64,000 nt of DNA from Modestobacter sp. Leaf380 (GTDB lineage: Bacteria > Actinomycetota > Actinomycetes > Mycobacteriales > Geodermatophilaceae): contig NZ_LMQC01000001.1 of NCBI RefSeq assembly GCF_001424485.1, forward strand, positions 5,755 through 69,754, in the 5' to 3' direction. Positions within the stretch are counted from its first letter, which is position 1; each line of letters starts with the position of its first letter. Shown in pieces: positions 28,480 to 38,141 of the stretch. The notes beneath the pieces were generated by a model, which was given only the letters and a program-made list of their open reading frames with translations, was not told where the DNA came from and did no database searches. A program made the position numbers and the translations under genes.

Positions 28480-29676
28480 TCAGCCTCCGGCGATCGCGCC
28501 GCGCGCGTGCTCCCGGGCCCAGGTCTCCGCGGCCAGCACGTCGTCGACGCAGGTGGGTACGCCGAGGTCCGGCGCCTCGTCGAGGGTACGCGCGATGGTC
28601 TGGACGATCCCTGGGAACGACAGCCGACCCGCCAGGAACGCCGCGACCGCCTCCTCGTTGGCCGCGTTGAACACCGCCGGGACGACGCCGCCGGCCTCTC
28701 CCGCGGCCCGGGCCAGCCGCACCGCGGGGAACGCCTCCTCGTCCAGCGGGGCGAACTCCCAGGCCGAGGCCGTGGACCAGTCCAGCGCGGGCTGCACGTG
28801 CGGCAGCCGGTCGGGCCACGCCAGGGCGAGGGCGATGGGCAGCCGCATGTCCGGCGGGCTGGCCTGCGCGATGGTCGCGCCGTCGGCGAACGTGACCATC
28901 GAGTGCACGATCGACTGCGGGTGGACCACGACGTCGACGTCGGCGTACGGCACGTCGAAGAGCAGGTGCGCCTCGATGAGCTCCAGGCCCTTGTTGACCA
29001 GGGTCGCGCTGTTGACCGTGACGACGGGACCCATGGCCCAGGTGGGGTGTGCGAGGGCCTGCTCGACGGTGACCCCGGCCAGCTCACCGGCGCTGCGCCC
29101 CCGGAAGGGCCCGCCGCTGGCGGTCAGCACCATCCGGGCCACCTCCCCCCGGGCACCACCGCGCAGGCACTGCGCGAGCGCCGAGTGCTCGGAGTCGACG
29201 GGGACCAGCTGGCCCGGCGCGGCGGCGGCGGTGACCAGCGCACCTCCGGCGACCAGGGACTCCTTGTTGGCCAGCGCCACGGTGCGCCCGGCGCCCAGCG
29301 CCGCCAGGGTCGGTCCCAGCCCGATCGAACCGCTGATCCCGTTGAGGACGACGTCGGCCGGCCGGGCGGCCAGCTCCTCGGCGGCCCGCGGCCCGGCCAG
29401 GATCTCCGGCAGCCGGTACTGGCCCTGCGACCAGCCGCGCTGCTGCGCGGCGGCGTAGAAGGCCAGCTGCAGGTCCTGCGCCGCGGTCGCGCGGGCCACG
29501 GCGACGGTGTCGACCTGCAGGGTCAGCGCCTGCTCGGCCAGCAGGGCGACGTCGGAGCCGCCGGCCGCCAGGCCGGTGACGCGCAACCGGTCGGGGTTGG
29601 CCCGCGCCACCTCGATGGCCTGGGTGCCGATCGACCCGGTCGACCCCAGCAGGGTGACCGTGCGGGGGGTGCTCAC
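28480..29676 (-). CDS. dxr: 1-deoxy-D-xylulose 5-phosphate reductoisomerase
   Basis: The 398-residue enzyme makes MEP from DXP with NADPH, the committed step of the MEP pathway. GSTGSIGTQ at residues 11-19 binds [17 protein letters not shown] and PVDSEHSA, with the metal-binding acids, follow. The GTG at 29676 gives the normal start ([13 protein letters not shown]). It is the first gene of the dxr - rip1 - ispG unit and diverges from the DUF2631 gene. Confidence 0.97.
   Translation of the reverse strand: MSTPRTVTLLGSTGSIGTQAIEVARANPDRLRVTGLAAGGSDVALLAEQALTLQVDTVAVARATAAQDLQLAFYAAAQQRGWSQGQYRLPEILAGPRAAEELAARPADVVLNGISGSIGLGPTLAALGAGRTVALANKESLVAGGALVTAAAAPGQLVPVDSEHSALAQCLRGGARGEVARMVLTASGGPFRGRSAGELAGVTVEQALAHPTWAMGPVVTVNSATLVNKGLELIEAHLLFDVPYADVDVVVHPQSIVHSMVTFADGATIAQASPPDMRLPIALALAWPDRLPHVQPALDWSTASAWEFAPLDEEAFPAVRLARAAGEAGGVVPAVFNAANEEAVAAFLAGRLSFPGIVQTIARTLDEAPDLGVPTCVDDVLAAETWAREHARGAIAGG
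28484..28488 (-). promoter_or_regulatory. Ribosome-binding site for rip1
   Basis: The minus strand has GGAGG inside the end of dxr, separated by CTGAG from a CTG codon at 28478-28476. This site decides the start of rip1, because no standard start codon is near. The dxr stop TGA lies between the two, so translation of rip1 is likely coupled to termination on dxr. Confidence 0.75.
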
Positions 29677-29774
29677 GTCGTCGGCCTCGTCGTGCGGCTG
29701 GTCCTCACGACGCCATCCTCGCCGACCCGTGGCGCGGGCGTGTGGGGCAGGGGCGGGCCTGCCATGATGGAGGG

Positions 29775-30092
29775 GTGAGCGGACGCGACCACCTCGGCCA
29801 GCAGACCAGCGCGACCGTCGTCGCCCAGTCCAACCGCGAGGAGGCGATCGTGCGGGCCGGCAGCGAGCCGGTGCACGACACCGACCGCCCGGAGGACTGG
29901 GGCTGGCACGGCACCACCGGCAAGAAGGGCCGCATCGGCGTCGTCATCGCCGCGCTGGTGCTGTTCTCCATGCAGTTCACCAACCACGAGGGCAACGTCG
30001 AGAACATCTGGCTCAACGCCCTCGTCGTCATCCTGCTGGTGATCCTGGTGTGGGACTGGCGTCGCCGGAAGAACGCCTGGCGCTCGGAGTAG
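29775..30092 (+). CDS. DUF2631 small membrane protein
   Basis: This 105-residue protein has a soluble N-terminal half containing [19 protein letters not shown], two hydrophobic segments ([15 protein letters not shown] and [15 protein letters not shown]) and a basic end [11 protein letters not shown]. It matches DUF2631, a family found only in actinobacteria, near dxr. The GTG start is taken because the family begins here, although GGAGG is only 1 nt away. Function is unknown. It converges with rlmN across a terminator. Confidence 0.82.
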   Translation: MSGRDHLGQQTSATVVAQSNREEAIVRAGSEPVHDTDRPEDWGWHGTTGKKGRIGVVIAALVLFSMQFTNHEGNVENIWLNALVVILLVILVWDWRRRKNAWRSE

Positions 30093-30131
30093 TCCCCGCG
30101 GCTGCGCCCACGGGCCGGTAGCCCAGCAGCG

Positions 30132-30167
30132 ACGAGGCCGGTCTCCCTGCGGGGAGACCGGCCTCGT
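30132..30167. terminator. Bidirectional terminator between the DUF2631 gene and rlmN
   Basis: A perfect 16-bp inverted repeat (30132-30147 with 30152-30167, core GAGGCCGGTCTCCC) has a TGCG loop and lies between two convergent genes, so it can end both transcripts. Confidence 0.88.
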
Positions 30168-30187
30168 GCCGTCGTGCCGGGGGGCGG

Positions 30188-31393
30188 TCAGTCCTGCTCG
30201 GCGCCCAGCTCCACGGTGTCCTCGAGCTGCGGCTGGGGCAGCGCCACCGACGGGATGCCCGCGGACTCCGCGAGGTCGGCGGCGGCCAGCTGACCGCAGG
30301 CGCCGTCGATGTCCTGACCCCGGGTGTCGCGGACCGTCGTCGCCACGCCGTGGGCCCGCAGCCGGTCCACGAACTCGCGCTGGGCGGGAAGCGGGCTGGC
30401 ATCCCACTTGCTGCCCGGGGTCGGGTTCAGCGGGATCAGGTTCACGTGCGCCAGCCGCTTGGCCAGCCGCTGACCGAGCAGGTCCGCGCGGAAGGGCTGG
30501 TCGTTGACGTCGCGGATGAGCGCGTACTCGATCGAGTACCGGCGGCCCGTCCGGCGGGCGTACGCGTCGGCCGCCTCCAGCACCTCGGTGACGTTCCACC
30601 GGGTGTTGACCGGGACCAGGGTGTTGCGCAGCTCGTCGTCGGGGGCGTGCAGGCTGACCGCCAGGGTGACGTTGAGGCCCTCCTCGGTCAGCCGGTTGAT
30701 CGCCGGCACCAGCCCGACCGTGGACACGGTGACCGAGCGCTGGCCCAGCCCCAGGCCGTACGGCGATGGGGTCAGCAGCGCGTCGAGGGTCTTGCGGACC
30801 CGGGCGTAGTTGGCCAACGGCTCCCCCATGCCCATGAAGACCACGTTGGACAGCCGGCCCGGCCCACCGGGGATCTCCCCCGCCGCCATGGACGCCGCCG
30901 CGGCGACCGCCTGGCCGATGATCTCCGCCGCCGACAGGTTGCGGGTCAGCCCACCCTGGCCGGTCGCGCAGAACGGGCAGGCCATGCCGCAGCCGGCCTG
31001 GCTGGAGATGCACACGGTCGCCCGGCCGGGGTAGCGCATCAGCACGCTCTCCACGAGCGCACCGTCGTGCAGGCGCCACAGGGTCTTGCGGGTGCGCCCG
31101 CCGTCGGCGCTCTGGTGCCGGACGACCGTGAGCAGGCCGGGCAGCAGGGCGTCGGCCAGGTCGGCGCGCGCGGCGGCCGGCAGGTCGGTCATCGCCGCGG
31201 TGTCGGTGACACCGCCGTAGTAGTGCCGGGCCAGCTGGTCGGCGCGGAACGCGGGGTGCCCCAGCTCGGAGACGGCCTCACGCGCCTGCTCACGGGTCAG
31301 GTCGGCGAGGTGGCGCGGCGGCTTGGTGGCGCGGCGCGGGGCGTCGAAGACCAGGGGCAGGGACACGGGTGCGGTCGAGGGCTCAACAGTCAT
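30188..31393 (-). CDS. rlmN: 23S rRNA (A2503-C2)/tRNA (A37-C2) methyltransferase RlmN
   Basis: The 401-residue radical SAM enzyme methylates A2503 of 23S rRNA and A37 of some tRNAs. The cluster motif CGMACPFC is near residue 120, GMGEPLANY near 175, and the second catalytic cysteine is in [11 protein letters not shown] near the end. The ATG at 31393 is preceded by GGTGG; two GTG codons 9-12 nt upstream are less likely starts. It is monocistronic in appearance. Confidence 0.96.
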   Translation of the reverse strand: MTVEPSTAPVSLPLVFDAPRRATKPPRHLADLTREQAREAVSELGHPAFRADQLARHYYGGVTDTAAMTDLPAAARADLADALLPGLLTVVRHQSADGGRTRKTLWRLHDGALVESVLMRYPGRATVCISSQAGCGMACPFCATGQGGLTRNLSAAEIIGQAVAAAASMAAGEIPGGPGRLSNVVFMGMGEPLANYARVRKTLDALLTPSPYGLGLGQRSVTVSTVGLVPAINRLTEEGLNVTLAVSLHAPDDELRNTLVPVNTRWNVTEVLEAADAYARRTGRRYSIEYALIRDVNDQPFRADLLGQRLAKRLAHVNLIPLNPTPGSKWDASPLPAQREFVDRLRAHGVATTVRDTRGQDIDGACGQLAAADLAESAGIPSVALPQPQLEDTVELGAEQD

Positions 31394-31468
31394 GGCATCC
31401 ACCACTGTCCCACCCCCGGGCCCCCGGTGGCTGACCTGCGGGGGTGAGATCCCTCCCGGACGGGCGGT

Positions 31469-32224
31469 TCAGGCGCCGGCCGGGGTCTCCGGATCCGGCC
31501 CCGGGGTGGGGGCGGACGGCGACGTCGGGGTCGTCGGCGTCGTGGGGGTCGTGGGGTCCACCGGGGTCACCGACGTCGAGGGGGTCGTCGGGGTGTCCGT
31601 CGGCAGCGGTGCCGGCGGGGTCGGCGTCGGCCCGGTGTCGAGCGCCTCCGTCGGCGACGGCGTGGCCCCGGACACCGGGACGGTGCCGACCGCCAGGGCA
31701 CCCACCTCCGCGGTGGCCACCGGCGCTGCGCTGCCGGTCGCCGCGGGGTCCCCCGCTGTCGGCGCGGGGGTGGCCGCCGGAGGCAGCACGGCAGGACCGG
31801 CTGTCGGTGGGGGCGGCGTCGGCGGGGTGCCGGGCAGCGGGGACACCCGCCCCGGGCCCGTGCCGGCGGTCCGCGGCGGCGCCTCGTCGACCGGGCTCTG
31901 CACGGCCGCCGTCCCCACGGCTGAGGGGGGCGCCGTCGTCGGGACGCCGGTGGCCAGCGGGACGACCGCGGGCGGGGAGTCGACGGCGGCCGGGGTGCCG
32001 ATCGAGGCCGACGCCGTCGCCGGGCCCGGGGCACCCGGCCCGGTGGAGGCGAGCAGCGCACCCAGGACGACGACGCCGGCCGCGAGCAACGCGGCGAGCA
32101 CCCGACCGGTCACCGGGGTCCTCGGTGGCACCTCCGGCGCGCGGACGGCGCGGGCCGGCTCGTCGCCGCTGACCCACTCCGGGAGCCAGGAGGCGTCCCA
32201 GCCGGTCTCCTCGCGGACGTCCAC
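31469..32224 (-). CDS. Single-pass membrane protein with long Thr/Pro-rich outer domain
   Basis: The 251-residue protein has a short cytoplasmic start (MDVREETGWDASWLPEWVSG), one membrane segment around residues 40-60 (RVLAALLAAGVVVLGALLA), and then about 190 residues rich in Pro, Thr, Ala and Ser with no fold that I recognise. It ends in a TPTTPTTP-type run. The GTG at 32224 has a very good GAGGAGG site; the longer frame upstream lacks one. Such tails are often O-glycosylated in actinobacteria (inference). Function is unknown. Confidence 0.65.
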   Translation of the reverse strand: MDVREETGWDASWLPEWVSGDEPARAVRAPEVPPRTPVTGRVLAALLAAGVVVLGALLASTGPGAPGPATASASIGTPAAVDSPPAVVPLATGVPTTAPPSAVGTAAVQSPVDEAPPRTAGTGPGRVSPLPGTPPTPPPPTAGPAVLPPAATPAPTAGDPAATGSAAPVATAEVGALAVGTVPVSGATPSPTEALDTGPTPTPPAPLPTDTPTTPSTSVTPVDPTTPTTPTTPTSPSAPTPGPDPETPAGA

Positions 32225-32359
32225 GGCGGCCTCCTCGGGGGTCGCGGTGGGCGGCGGGCGCCGGACCCGGCAGCGCACCGGGCCATGGTGCCCAGCGGGG
32301 GCCGGCGACACCGGCAGGCCGGGCGGGGACGGGTTGCCGAGCCCCGGACGCCGCGCCTG

Positions 32360-33040
32360 TCAGCTCTCGCCCGCCGGTCCGACCGGGGTGGCGTGCCGAC
32401 GCACCCAGCCGTGCATCGCGATGCCCGCAGCGACACCGGCGTTCAGCGAGCGGGTCGACCCGTACTGGCTGATGGACACCGTCAGGTCAGCGCCGTCCCG
32501 CGCCTGCGCCGTGAGCCCGGGGCCCTCCTCGCCGAAGACGAGCACGCACCGCTCGGGCAGGTCCACCGTCTCCAGGGGCACCGCCCCGGGTCCGTTGTCC
32601 ACCGCGACGACCGTCAGGCCGGCCCCGGCGGCGAAGGCCAGCAGCCCGCCGACGTCCGCGTGGTGGCGCAGGTGCTGGTAGCGGTCGGTGACCATGGCAC
32701 CCCGGCGGTTCCAGCGCCGTCGGCCGACCACGTGCACCTCGGCGGCCAGGAAGGCGTTCGCGGTCCGGACGACGGTCCCGATGTTGAGGTCGTGCCCGAA
32801 GTTCTCGATGGCGACGTGGAAGGGGTGCCGCCGGGTGTCCAGGTCGGCCACGACCGCCGCCATCGACCAGTACCGGTAGCGGTCCACCACGTTGCGCCGG
32901 TCACCCGCAGCCAGCAGCTCACGGTCGTAGCGCGGGTCCTCGGGCCAGGGACCCACCCACGGCCCGACCCCGACCGAGGTGCCCCACTCGGTGGGTCCCG
33001 CGGCCTCGTCGAGCGGTCGGTCCGCCGGGTCAGCCTCCAC
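32360..33040 (-). CDS. TrmH/SpoU-family RNA methyltransferase
   Basis: This 226-residue SPOUT enzyme is expected to 2'-O-methylate a ribose in tRNA or rRNA. The three family motifs are present: NIGTVVRTANAF near residue 85, VLVFGEEGPGL near 170 and SLNAGVAAGIAMH near the end. The GTG at 33040 gives a N-terminus without hydrophobic or unlikely sequence. The exact target nucleotide cannot be told. It is divergent from the DUF952 gene. Confidence 0.9.
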   Translation of the reverse strand: MEADPADRPLDEAAGPTEWGTSVGVGPWVGPWPEDPRYDRELLAAGDRRNVVDRYRYWSMAAVVADLDTRRHPFHVAIENFGHDLNIGTVVRTANAFLAAEVHVVGRRRWNRRGAMVTDRYQHLRHHADVGGLLAFAAGAGLTVVAVDNGPGAVPLETVDLPERCVLVFGEEGPGLTAQARDGADLTVSISQYGSTRSLNAGVAAGIAMHGWVRRHATPVGPAGES

Positions 33041-33056
33041 GCCACCAGCCTGGCAC

Positions 33057-33082
33057 GGGTGGACAGGCGCGGGGTGGACAGG
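33057..33082. repeat. Direct repeat in a divergent promoter region
   Basis: GGGTGGACAGG occurs at 33057-33067 and again at 33072-33082, 15 nt apart, within the 60-nt gap between the SPOUT methyltransferase and DUF952 genes. It could be an operator or a chance duplication. Confidence 0.6.
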
Positions 33083-33100
33083 TGGGGGTAGACACGGACC

Positions 33101-33436
33101 GTGCTGCTCCACCTCGCCACCCCGTCCGACTGGTCCGCCGCGCAGGCCGCCGGTGCCGTGCACCCGCTGCCCGCCGTCGGCTTCGTGCACCTGTCGACCC
33201 CCGAGCAGGTGCACCTGCCGGCCCAGCGGCTCTTCGACCACACCGACGACCTGCTGCTGCTGGTCCTGGACCCCGACCGGCTCGGGGCTCCGGTCCGGTG
33301 GGAGCCCGGCGTGCCCGGTGACCCGGCCAGCATGGTGTTCCCGCACCTGTACGGACCGCTGCCCGTGTCGGCGGTGACGACCGTCGTGCCGTGGCCCCGA
33401 CCGCGGGGGCCACAGGACCTGCCGGCCCTGGACTAG
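33101..33436 (+). CDS. DUF952 domain protein
   Basis: The 111-residue protein matches DUF952: LLHLATPSDWSAAQAAG at the start, GFVHLSTPEQV with the conserved His, LLLLVLDPDRLG, and FPHLYGPLPVSAV near the end. The family is widespread and uncharacterised. The GTG start is 60 nt from the divergent methyltransferase gene, and the stop overlaps the cdsA stop by 4 nt on the other strand. Confidence 0.88.
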   Translation: MLLHLATPSDWSAAQAAGAVHPLPAVGFVHLSTPEQVHLPAQRLFDHTDDLLLLVLDPDRLGAPVRWEPGVPGDPASMVFPHLYGPLPVSAVTTVVPWPRPRGPQDLPALD

Positions 33437-34638
33437 GCCGGGACGATCGCGGTCAGCAGCAGGTAGGACACCACCGCGGCCGGCAGCAGGGAGTCCATCC
33501 GGTCCATCAGGCCGCCGTGCCCGGGCAACAGGGTGCCCATGTCCTTGATGCCCAGGTCGCGCTTGAGCAGGGACTCCCCCAGGTCGCCCAGGGTGGCCGT
33601 CAGGGCCATGGCCACACCGAAGACGACGCCACCCCACCAGGGACCGTGGAAGGTCAGCGTCACCAGCAGCACACCGGCCAGCACGCAGGCCGCGACCGAC
33701 CCGGCCAGCCCCTCCCAGGACTTCTTCGGGCTGACCGAGGGCGCCATCGGGTGCTTGCCGAACAGCACGCCCGCGGCGAACCCGCCGACGTCGCTGCAGA
33801 CGACGGTGACGATGAAGGCCAGCACCCGGGCGACGCCGTCCTCGGGCACCAGCAGCAGCACCGCGAACCCGGCCAGCAACGGCACGTAGAGCGCCACGAA
33901 CACCGCCGCGGACGCGTCGCGCAGGTAGCCGCTCGGGCCGTCACCCAGCCGCCACAGCAGCACCGCGAGGGCGGTGAGCAGGAAGCCGACGACCAGCCCG
34001 GAGGGCCCACGGGTCCAGGCCAGCCCGATCATCAGCAGGCCCCCGACCAGCACCGGCGGCAGCGGCGGGCGGTGCCCACCGGCGTCCAGGGCCCGGGTCA
34101 GCTCGGTGACGCTGACGACCACCGCCAGCGCGATGACGACCAGGAACGCCGGCCGGTAGAGGAACAGGGTGGCCAGCACCACGGCGCCCAGGCCCAGACC
34201 CACGCCGACGGCCGAGGCCATGTCGCGACCGGCCCGGCCGGCGCGCGGGGCACCCGAGGGCGTGTCCCGCGGGGCGGCACCGGTGGCCTCCGCGCCGAGC
34301 GCGCCGGGCAGCGCGGTCAGCGGCGGCTCGTCGACGTCGTCGGTGACCGGGGTGGCCGGGGGCGGCACCTCGGGGAGGTCCCCGGTCCGGGCCACCGGCT
34401 CGTCCCCGGGACCCGGTGCCGGGAGGCCGCCGTCGGCGCCGTGCCCCCGGTCGCCCGGTGCGGGGTCGGGCTCGCGGCCTGGGCCGTCGGTCACGCGGTC
34501 GACCTCCTGCAGGGCGATCAGCGGCATGGGGCCGGTGTCCCCGGGCTCGGCGTAGCCCGCCCGGCGACCGCTGCCCGCCCCCCGGCGCGCAGGACTCCCC
34601 GGGCCGGGGTCGAGCGGGTCGGGCGGGCTGGCAGGCAT
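33433..34638 (-). CDS. cdsA: Phosphatidate cytidylyltransferase
   Basis: The 401-residue membrane enzyme makes CDP-diacylglycerol from phosphatidic acid and CTP, the precursor of all anionic phospholipids and phosphatidylinositol. About eight membrane helices follow a long (about 140-residue) disordered cytoplasmic N-terminus. The family signature S-x3-KR...KD...PGHGG-x2-DR-x-D is complete near residues 355-385. It is downstream of frr, as in most actinobacteria. Confidence 0.95.
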   Translation of the reverse strand: MPASPPDPLDPGPGSPARRGAGSGRRAGYAEPGDTGPMPLIALQEVDRVTDGPGREPDPAPGDRGHGADGGLPAPGPGDEPVARTGDLPEVPPPATPVTDDVDEPPLTALPGALGAEATGAAPRDTPSGAPRAGRAGRDMASAVGVGLGLGAVVLATLFLYRPAFLVVIALAVVVSVTELTRALDAGGHRPPLPPVLVGGLLMIGLAWTRGPSGLVVGFLLTALAVLLWRLGDGPSGYLRDASAAVFVALYVPLLAGFAVLLLVPEDGVARVLAFIVTVVCSDVGGFAAGVLFGKHPMAPSVSPKKSWEGLAGSVAACVLAGVLLVTLTFHGPWWGGVVFGVAMALTATLGDLGESLLKRDLGIKDMGTLLPGHGGLMDRMDSLLPAAVVSYLLLTAIVPA

Positions 34639-34666
34639 GGTGGCGCGTCCCTCGGGGTGGGTCGAC

Positions 34667-35224
34667 TCAGACGTCGAGCAGCTCGGTCTCTTTGTTCTTC
34701 ATGGCCTCGTCGATGCCCGCGACGTGCTGGGCGGTCAGGTCGTCGAGCTCCTTCTCCGCGCGACGGACCTCGTCCTCGCCGGCCTCGCCGTCCTTGTTTA
34801 TCCGGTCCAGCTCCTCCTTGGCCCGGCGACGGACGTTGCGGATGGCGACCTTGGCGTCCTCGCCCTTGCTGCGGGCCTGCTTGACCAGGTCCCGGCGACG
34901 CTCCTCGGTCAGCTGCGGGAACACGACCCGGATCAGCTGCCCGTCGTTGGTCGGGTTCACCCCGAGGTCGGAGTTGCGCACGGCCTTCTCGATGGCCTGC
35001 AGCTGGCCTGCGTCGTAGGGCTTGATGACGGCCATCCGCGCCTCGGGGATGGTGATGGAGGCCATCTGCGGCACCGGGGTCATCGCGCCGTAGTAGTCCA
35101 CGGCGATCCGGTTGAACATCGACGGGGCGGCGCGCCCGGTGCGCACCGATCCGAGGTCCTCGCGGGCGACCGACAGGGCCTTGTCCATCCGCTCCTCGGC
35201 GTCGAGCAGGGTGTCGTCGATCAC
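34667..35224 (-). CDS. frr: Ribosome recycling factor
   Basis: The 185 residues match the family length. With EF-G, RRF splits post-termination ribosomes. [20 protein letters not shown] and the C-terminal basic helix [16 protein letters not shown] are typical. The GTG start is preceded by GGAGGAG. It follows pyrH with an 89-nt gap that contains a GC-rich possible hairpin. Confidence 0.97.
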   Translation of the reverse strand: MIDDTLLDAEERMDKALSVAREDLGSVRTGRAAPSMFNRIAVDYYGAMTPVPQMASITIPEARMAVIKPYDAGQLQAIEKAVRNSDLGVNPTNDGQLIRVVFPQLTEERRRDLVKQARSKGEDAKVAIRNVRRRAKEELDRINKDGEAGEDEVRRAEKELDDLTAQHVAGIDEAMKNKETELLDV

Positions 35225-35313
35225 GGTGTTCTCCTCCTGGGGGCCGGCGGGCCGGCCCGGTGGTACGAGCGGGTGGTCAGCGTGCGGGACGTCCTACCCC
35301 GGAACGCTCCGGG

Positions 35314-36081
35314 TCAGGCGGGACGACTGATCAGCGTGCCGATCTTCTCACCCGCCACCGCACGGGCGATGTTGCCGTCGCGGAGCAGGTTGAAGACCAC
35401 GATGGGCATGCGGTTGTCCATGCACAGGCTGATCGCGGTGGCGTCGGCGACGGCGAGCTGGTCGGTGAGCACCTTCGCGTAGTCCAGGTCGGTGTACATC
35501 GTGGCGGAGGGGGTCGTCCGCGGGTCGGCGTCGTAGACGCCGTCGACGCCGTTCTTGCCCATCAGCAGCACCTGGCACTCGATCTCCAGGGCGCGCTGGG
35601 CGGCAACGGTGTCGGTGGAGAAGTACGGCATCCCGGCCCCGGCCCCGAAGATGACCAGCCGCCCCTTCTCCAGGTGCCGCATCGCCTTGCGCGGGATGTA
35701 GGGCTCGGCGACCTGGCCCATGGTGATCGCGGTCTGCACCCGGGTCTCGATGCCGGCCTTCTCGCAGAAGTCCTGCAGGGCCAGGCAGTTCATGACCGTG
35801 CCGAGCATGCCCATGTAGTCGGCGTGCCCCCGGTCCATCCCGGCCTGGGAGAGCTCGGCACCCCGGAAGAAGTTCCCGCCGCCGACCACGATGGCCACCT
35901 GGGTCCCCCGGGCGACCACGACGGCCAGCTGCTCGGCGATGTCCCGGATGATCACCGGGTCCACCCCGACCTTGCCACCCCCGAAGGCCTCACCGGAGAG
36001 CTTGAGCAGCACCCGGTCGTAGCCCCCGACGTCGGCGGCACGGAAGGCGGTGGGCGCCGAGAGGGGCGGGGTCTGGGTCAC
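35314..36081 (-). CDS. pyrH: Uridylate kinase (UMP kinase)
   Basis: The 255-residue amino-acid-kinase-fold enzyme phosphorylates UMP to UDP and is usually regulated by GTP and [17 protein letters not shown] near residue 25, [10 protein letters not shown] near 70 and [19 protein letters not shown] near 150 are present. The GTG start follows a GAGGACCCCC site. It lies between tsf and frr. Confidence 0.97.
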   Translation of the reverse strand: MTQTPPLSAPTAFRAADVGGYDRVLLKLSGEAFGGGKVGVDPVIIRDIAEQLAVVVARGTQVAIVVGGGNFFRGAELSQAGMDRGHADYMGMLGTVMNCLALQDFCEKAGIETRVQTAITMGQVAEPYIPRKAMRHLEKGRLVIFGAGAGMPYFSTDTVAAQRALEIECQVLLMGKNGVDGVYDADPRTTPSATMYTDLDYAKVLTDQLAVADATAISLCMDNRMPIVVFNLLRDGNIARAVAGEKIGTLISRPA

Positions 36082-36166
36082 GGGGGTCCTCGTCTGTGGT
36101 GCCGTGGGGTTCTGGACGATCCTGCCGCACGGCTCGGTGCCGGTGCGGCCGGTGGTGCCGGACAGA

Positions 36167-36204
36167 CCACCGGCCCCGTCCCTGGGCAGGGGCGGGGCCG
36201 GTGG
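36167..36204 (-). terminator. Terminator after tsf
   Basis: CCACCGGCCCCG (36167-36178) pairs with CGGGGCCGGTGG (36193-36204). A T-G wobble and an inner 4-bp stem extend it to about 17 bp with a GGGC loop. It begins 17 nt after the tsf stop and separates rpsB-tsf from pyrH-frr. Confidence 0.85.
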
Positions 36205-36221
36205 CTGCGTCCGGGTGTGGC

Positions 36222-37037
36222 TCAGGCCTGGCCGACCTCGAACCGGGCGAACCGGTCGACGGTCAGACCGGCCTCGTCGATGACCTGCTTCACCGTGCGC
36301 TTGGGCTCGGTGATGGAGGGCTGCTCCAGGAGGACGAAGTCCTTGTAGTAGGCGTTGACCCGACCCTCGACGATCTTGACGATCGCCTGCTCGGGCTTGC
36401 CCTCCTCCTTCGCGGTCTGCTCGGCGACGCGACGCTCGGTCTCGACCGTCTCGGCCGGGACCTCGTCGCGGGTGAGGAAGCGCGGGCGGGCGGCGGCGAT
36501 GTGCATCGCCAGCGACCGGGCGGCCTCCTCGGTGCCGGCCGAGTACTGCACCGCGACACCGATGGCCGGGGGCAGGTCGGTGGCCCGCTTGTGCAGGTAG
36601 ACCGCGGTCGGGCCCTCGAAGACGACGAAGCGCGAGAGCACGAGCTTCTCGCCGATCCGGGCGGACTCGCCCTCGACCAGCTTCTCGACCGTCTGGCCGT
36701 CGACCTCGGTGGCCAGCAGCGCGGCGGCATCCGCCGGCTTGCTCTGCAGCGCGATGTCGAGCAGTCGCTCGGCCAGCGCGGCGAAGTCGGTGTTCTTGGC
36801 GACGAAGTCGGTCTCGCAGTCGAGCTCGAGCAGCGCGCCGTCGCGGGTGACGACGAGGCCGTTGGTCGTCGAGCGCTCCAGGCGCTTGCCGACGTCCTTG
36901 GCGCCCTTGACGCGCAGGATCTCGATGGCCTTGTCGTAGTCGCCGTCGGACTCCGTCAGGGCCTTCTTGCAGTCCATCATGCCGGCGCCGGTGGCGTCGC
37001 GCAGACGCTTGACGTCGGTCGCTGTGACAGCAGCCAT
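36222..37037 (-). CDS. tsf: Elongation factor Ts
   Basis: The 271-residue factor exchanges GDP for GTP on EF-Tu. The N-terminal UBA-like helix [19 protein letters not shown] and the core TDFVAKN motif (near residue 83) are conserved. The ATG is preceded by AGGAAG. It is the second gene of the rpsB - tsf pair, with a large hairpin in the 147-nt spacer. Confidence 0.97.
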   Translation of the reverse strand: MAAVTATDVKRLRDATGAGMMDCKKALTESDGDYDKAIEILRVKGAKDVGKRLERSTTNGLVVTRDGALLELDCETDFVAKNTDFAALAERLLDIALQSKPADAAALLATEVDGQTVEKLVEGESARIGEKLVLSRFVVFEGPTAVYLHKRATDLPPAIGVAVQYSAGTEEAARSLAMHIAAARPRFLTRDEVPAETVETERRVAEQTAKEEGKPEQAIVKIVEGRVNAYYKDFVLLEQPSITEPKRTVKQVIDEAGLTVDRFARFEVGQA

Positions 37038-37135
37038 GTCACTTCCTCTTCTGTGCGGTGCTGGGGGCGGCCCCGTCCGTCCGGCGCGGCGAGCGCGCGG
37101 GGCCGGGGCCCTTCGGGGGTGCTGGGGACGTGCGG

Positions 37136-37179
37136 CGGCGCCGCCCCCCGGTCCGGTGATGGACAGGGGGACGGCGCCG
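37136..37179 (-). terminator. Long hairpin between rpsB and tsf (terminator or attenuator)
   Basis: CGGCGCCG-CCCCCCGGTCC pairs with GGACAGGGGG-ACGGCGCCG around a GGTGAT loop, about 19 positions with two mismatches. It starts only 5 nt after the rpsB stop. In many bacteria rpsB-tsf spacers lower tsf expression, and this hairpin is placed to do so. Confidence 0.7.
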
Positions 37180-37184
37180 TCGTG

Positions 37185-38141
37185 TCACGCCTGGGTGGTG
37201 CCGGACTCCGCGGTGGCCTCGGCGGCGGGCTCGCCCGCGTTGGGGGCCTGCTCGGAGGGGGTGACGACGGCGTCGGCAGCGGGGGCGTCGGCAGCCGGTG
37301 CGGCAGCGTCGGCCGGGACCGAGCTGTCGGCCGGGGCAGCGGCGTCGGCGCCCTGACCGCCGGTCAGCAGCTCCTTCTCCCAGTCGGCCAGCGGCTCGGC
37401 CGCGGGGGTGCCCGCCTGGGCGTCCTCGCCACGACCTGCGTTGGCCTGTGCGGCCGAACGGGCCATCAGGCCCTCGGCGACGGCGTCGGCGATGACCCGG
37501 GTGAGCAGGGCGGCGCTGCGGATGGCGTCGTCGTTGCCCGGGATCTTGTAGTCGACCTCGTCGGGGTCGCAGTTGGTGTCGAGGATCGCGACGACGGGGA
37601 TGCCCAGCTTGCGGGCCTCGCCGACGGCGATGTGCTCCTTCTTGGTGTCGACGACCCAGACCGCGCTCGGGACCTTCTTCATGTCCCGGATGCCGCCGAG
37701 CGAGCGCTCGAGCTTGGCCTTCTCACGCGAGAGGAGCAGCTGCTCCTTCTTGGAGAGGCTGACCAGCGAACCGGTCTGCTCCAGGTCCTCGAGCTCCTTG
37801 AGGCGCTCGAGCCGCTTGTAGACGGTCTGGAAGTTGGTGAGCATGCCGCCCAGCCAGCGCTGGTTCACGTAGGGCATGCCGACGCGGGTCGCCTGCTCGG
37901 CGATGACCTCCTGCGCCTGGCGCTTGGTCCCGATGAACATGATCGAACCGCCGTGGGCGACGGTCTGCTTCACGAACTCGTAGGCCTGGTCGATGTAACC
38001 CAGCGTCTGCTGGATGTCGATGATGTAGATGCCGTTGCGCTCGGTGAAGATGAAGCGCTTCATCTTCGGGTTCCAGCGACGGGTCTGGTGCCCGAAGTGG
38101 ACCCCGCTGTCGAGCAGGTTCTTCATGGTGACGACTGCCAC
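37185..38141 (-). CDS. rpsB: 30S ribosomal protein S2
   Basis: The protein has 318 residues. The conserved part (to about residue 235) has [30 protein letters not shown] and [19 protein letters not shown]. An Ala/Pro/Glu-rich tail of some 75 residues follows and is common in actinobacterial S2. The GTG at 38141 has an AGAGAGG site and gives AVVTMKNLL; the frame extending upstream is not coding. S2 joins the 30S head late in assembly. Confidence 0.96.
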   Translation of the reverse strand: MAVVTMKNLLDSGVHFGHQTRRWNPKMKRFIFTERNGIYIIDIQQTLGYIDQAYEFVKQTVAHGGSIMFIGTKRQAQEVIAEQATRVGMPYVNQRWLGGMLTNFQTVYKRLERLKELEDLEQTGSLVSLSKKEQLLLSREKAKLERSLGGIRDMKKVPSAVWVVDTKKEHIAVGEARKLGIPVVAILDTNCDPDEVDYKIPGNDDAIRSAALLTRVIADAVAEGLMARSAAQANAGRGEDAQAGTPAAEPLADWEKELLTGGQGADAAAPADSSVPADAAAPAADAPAADAVVTPSEQAPNAGEPAAEATAESGTTQA

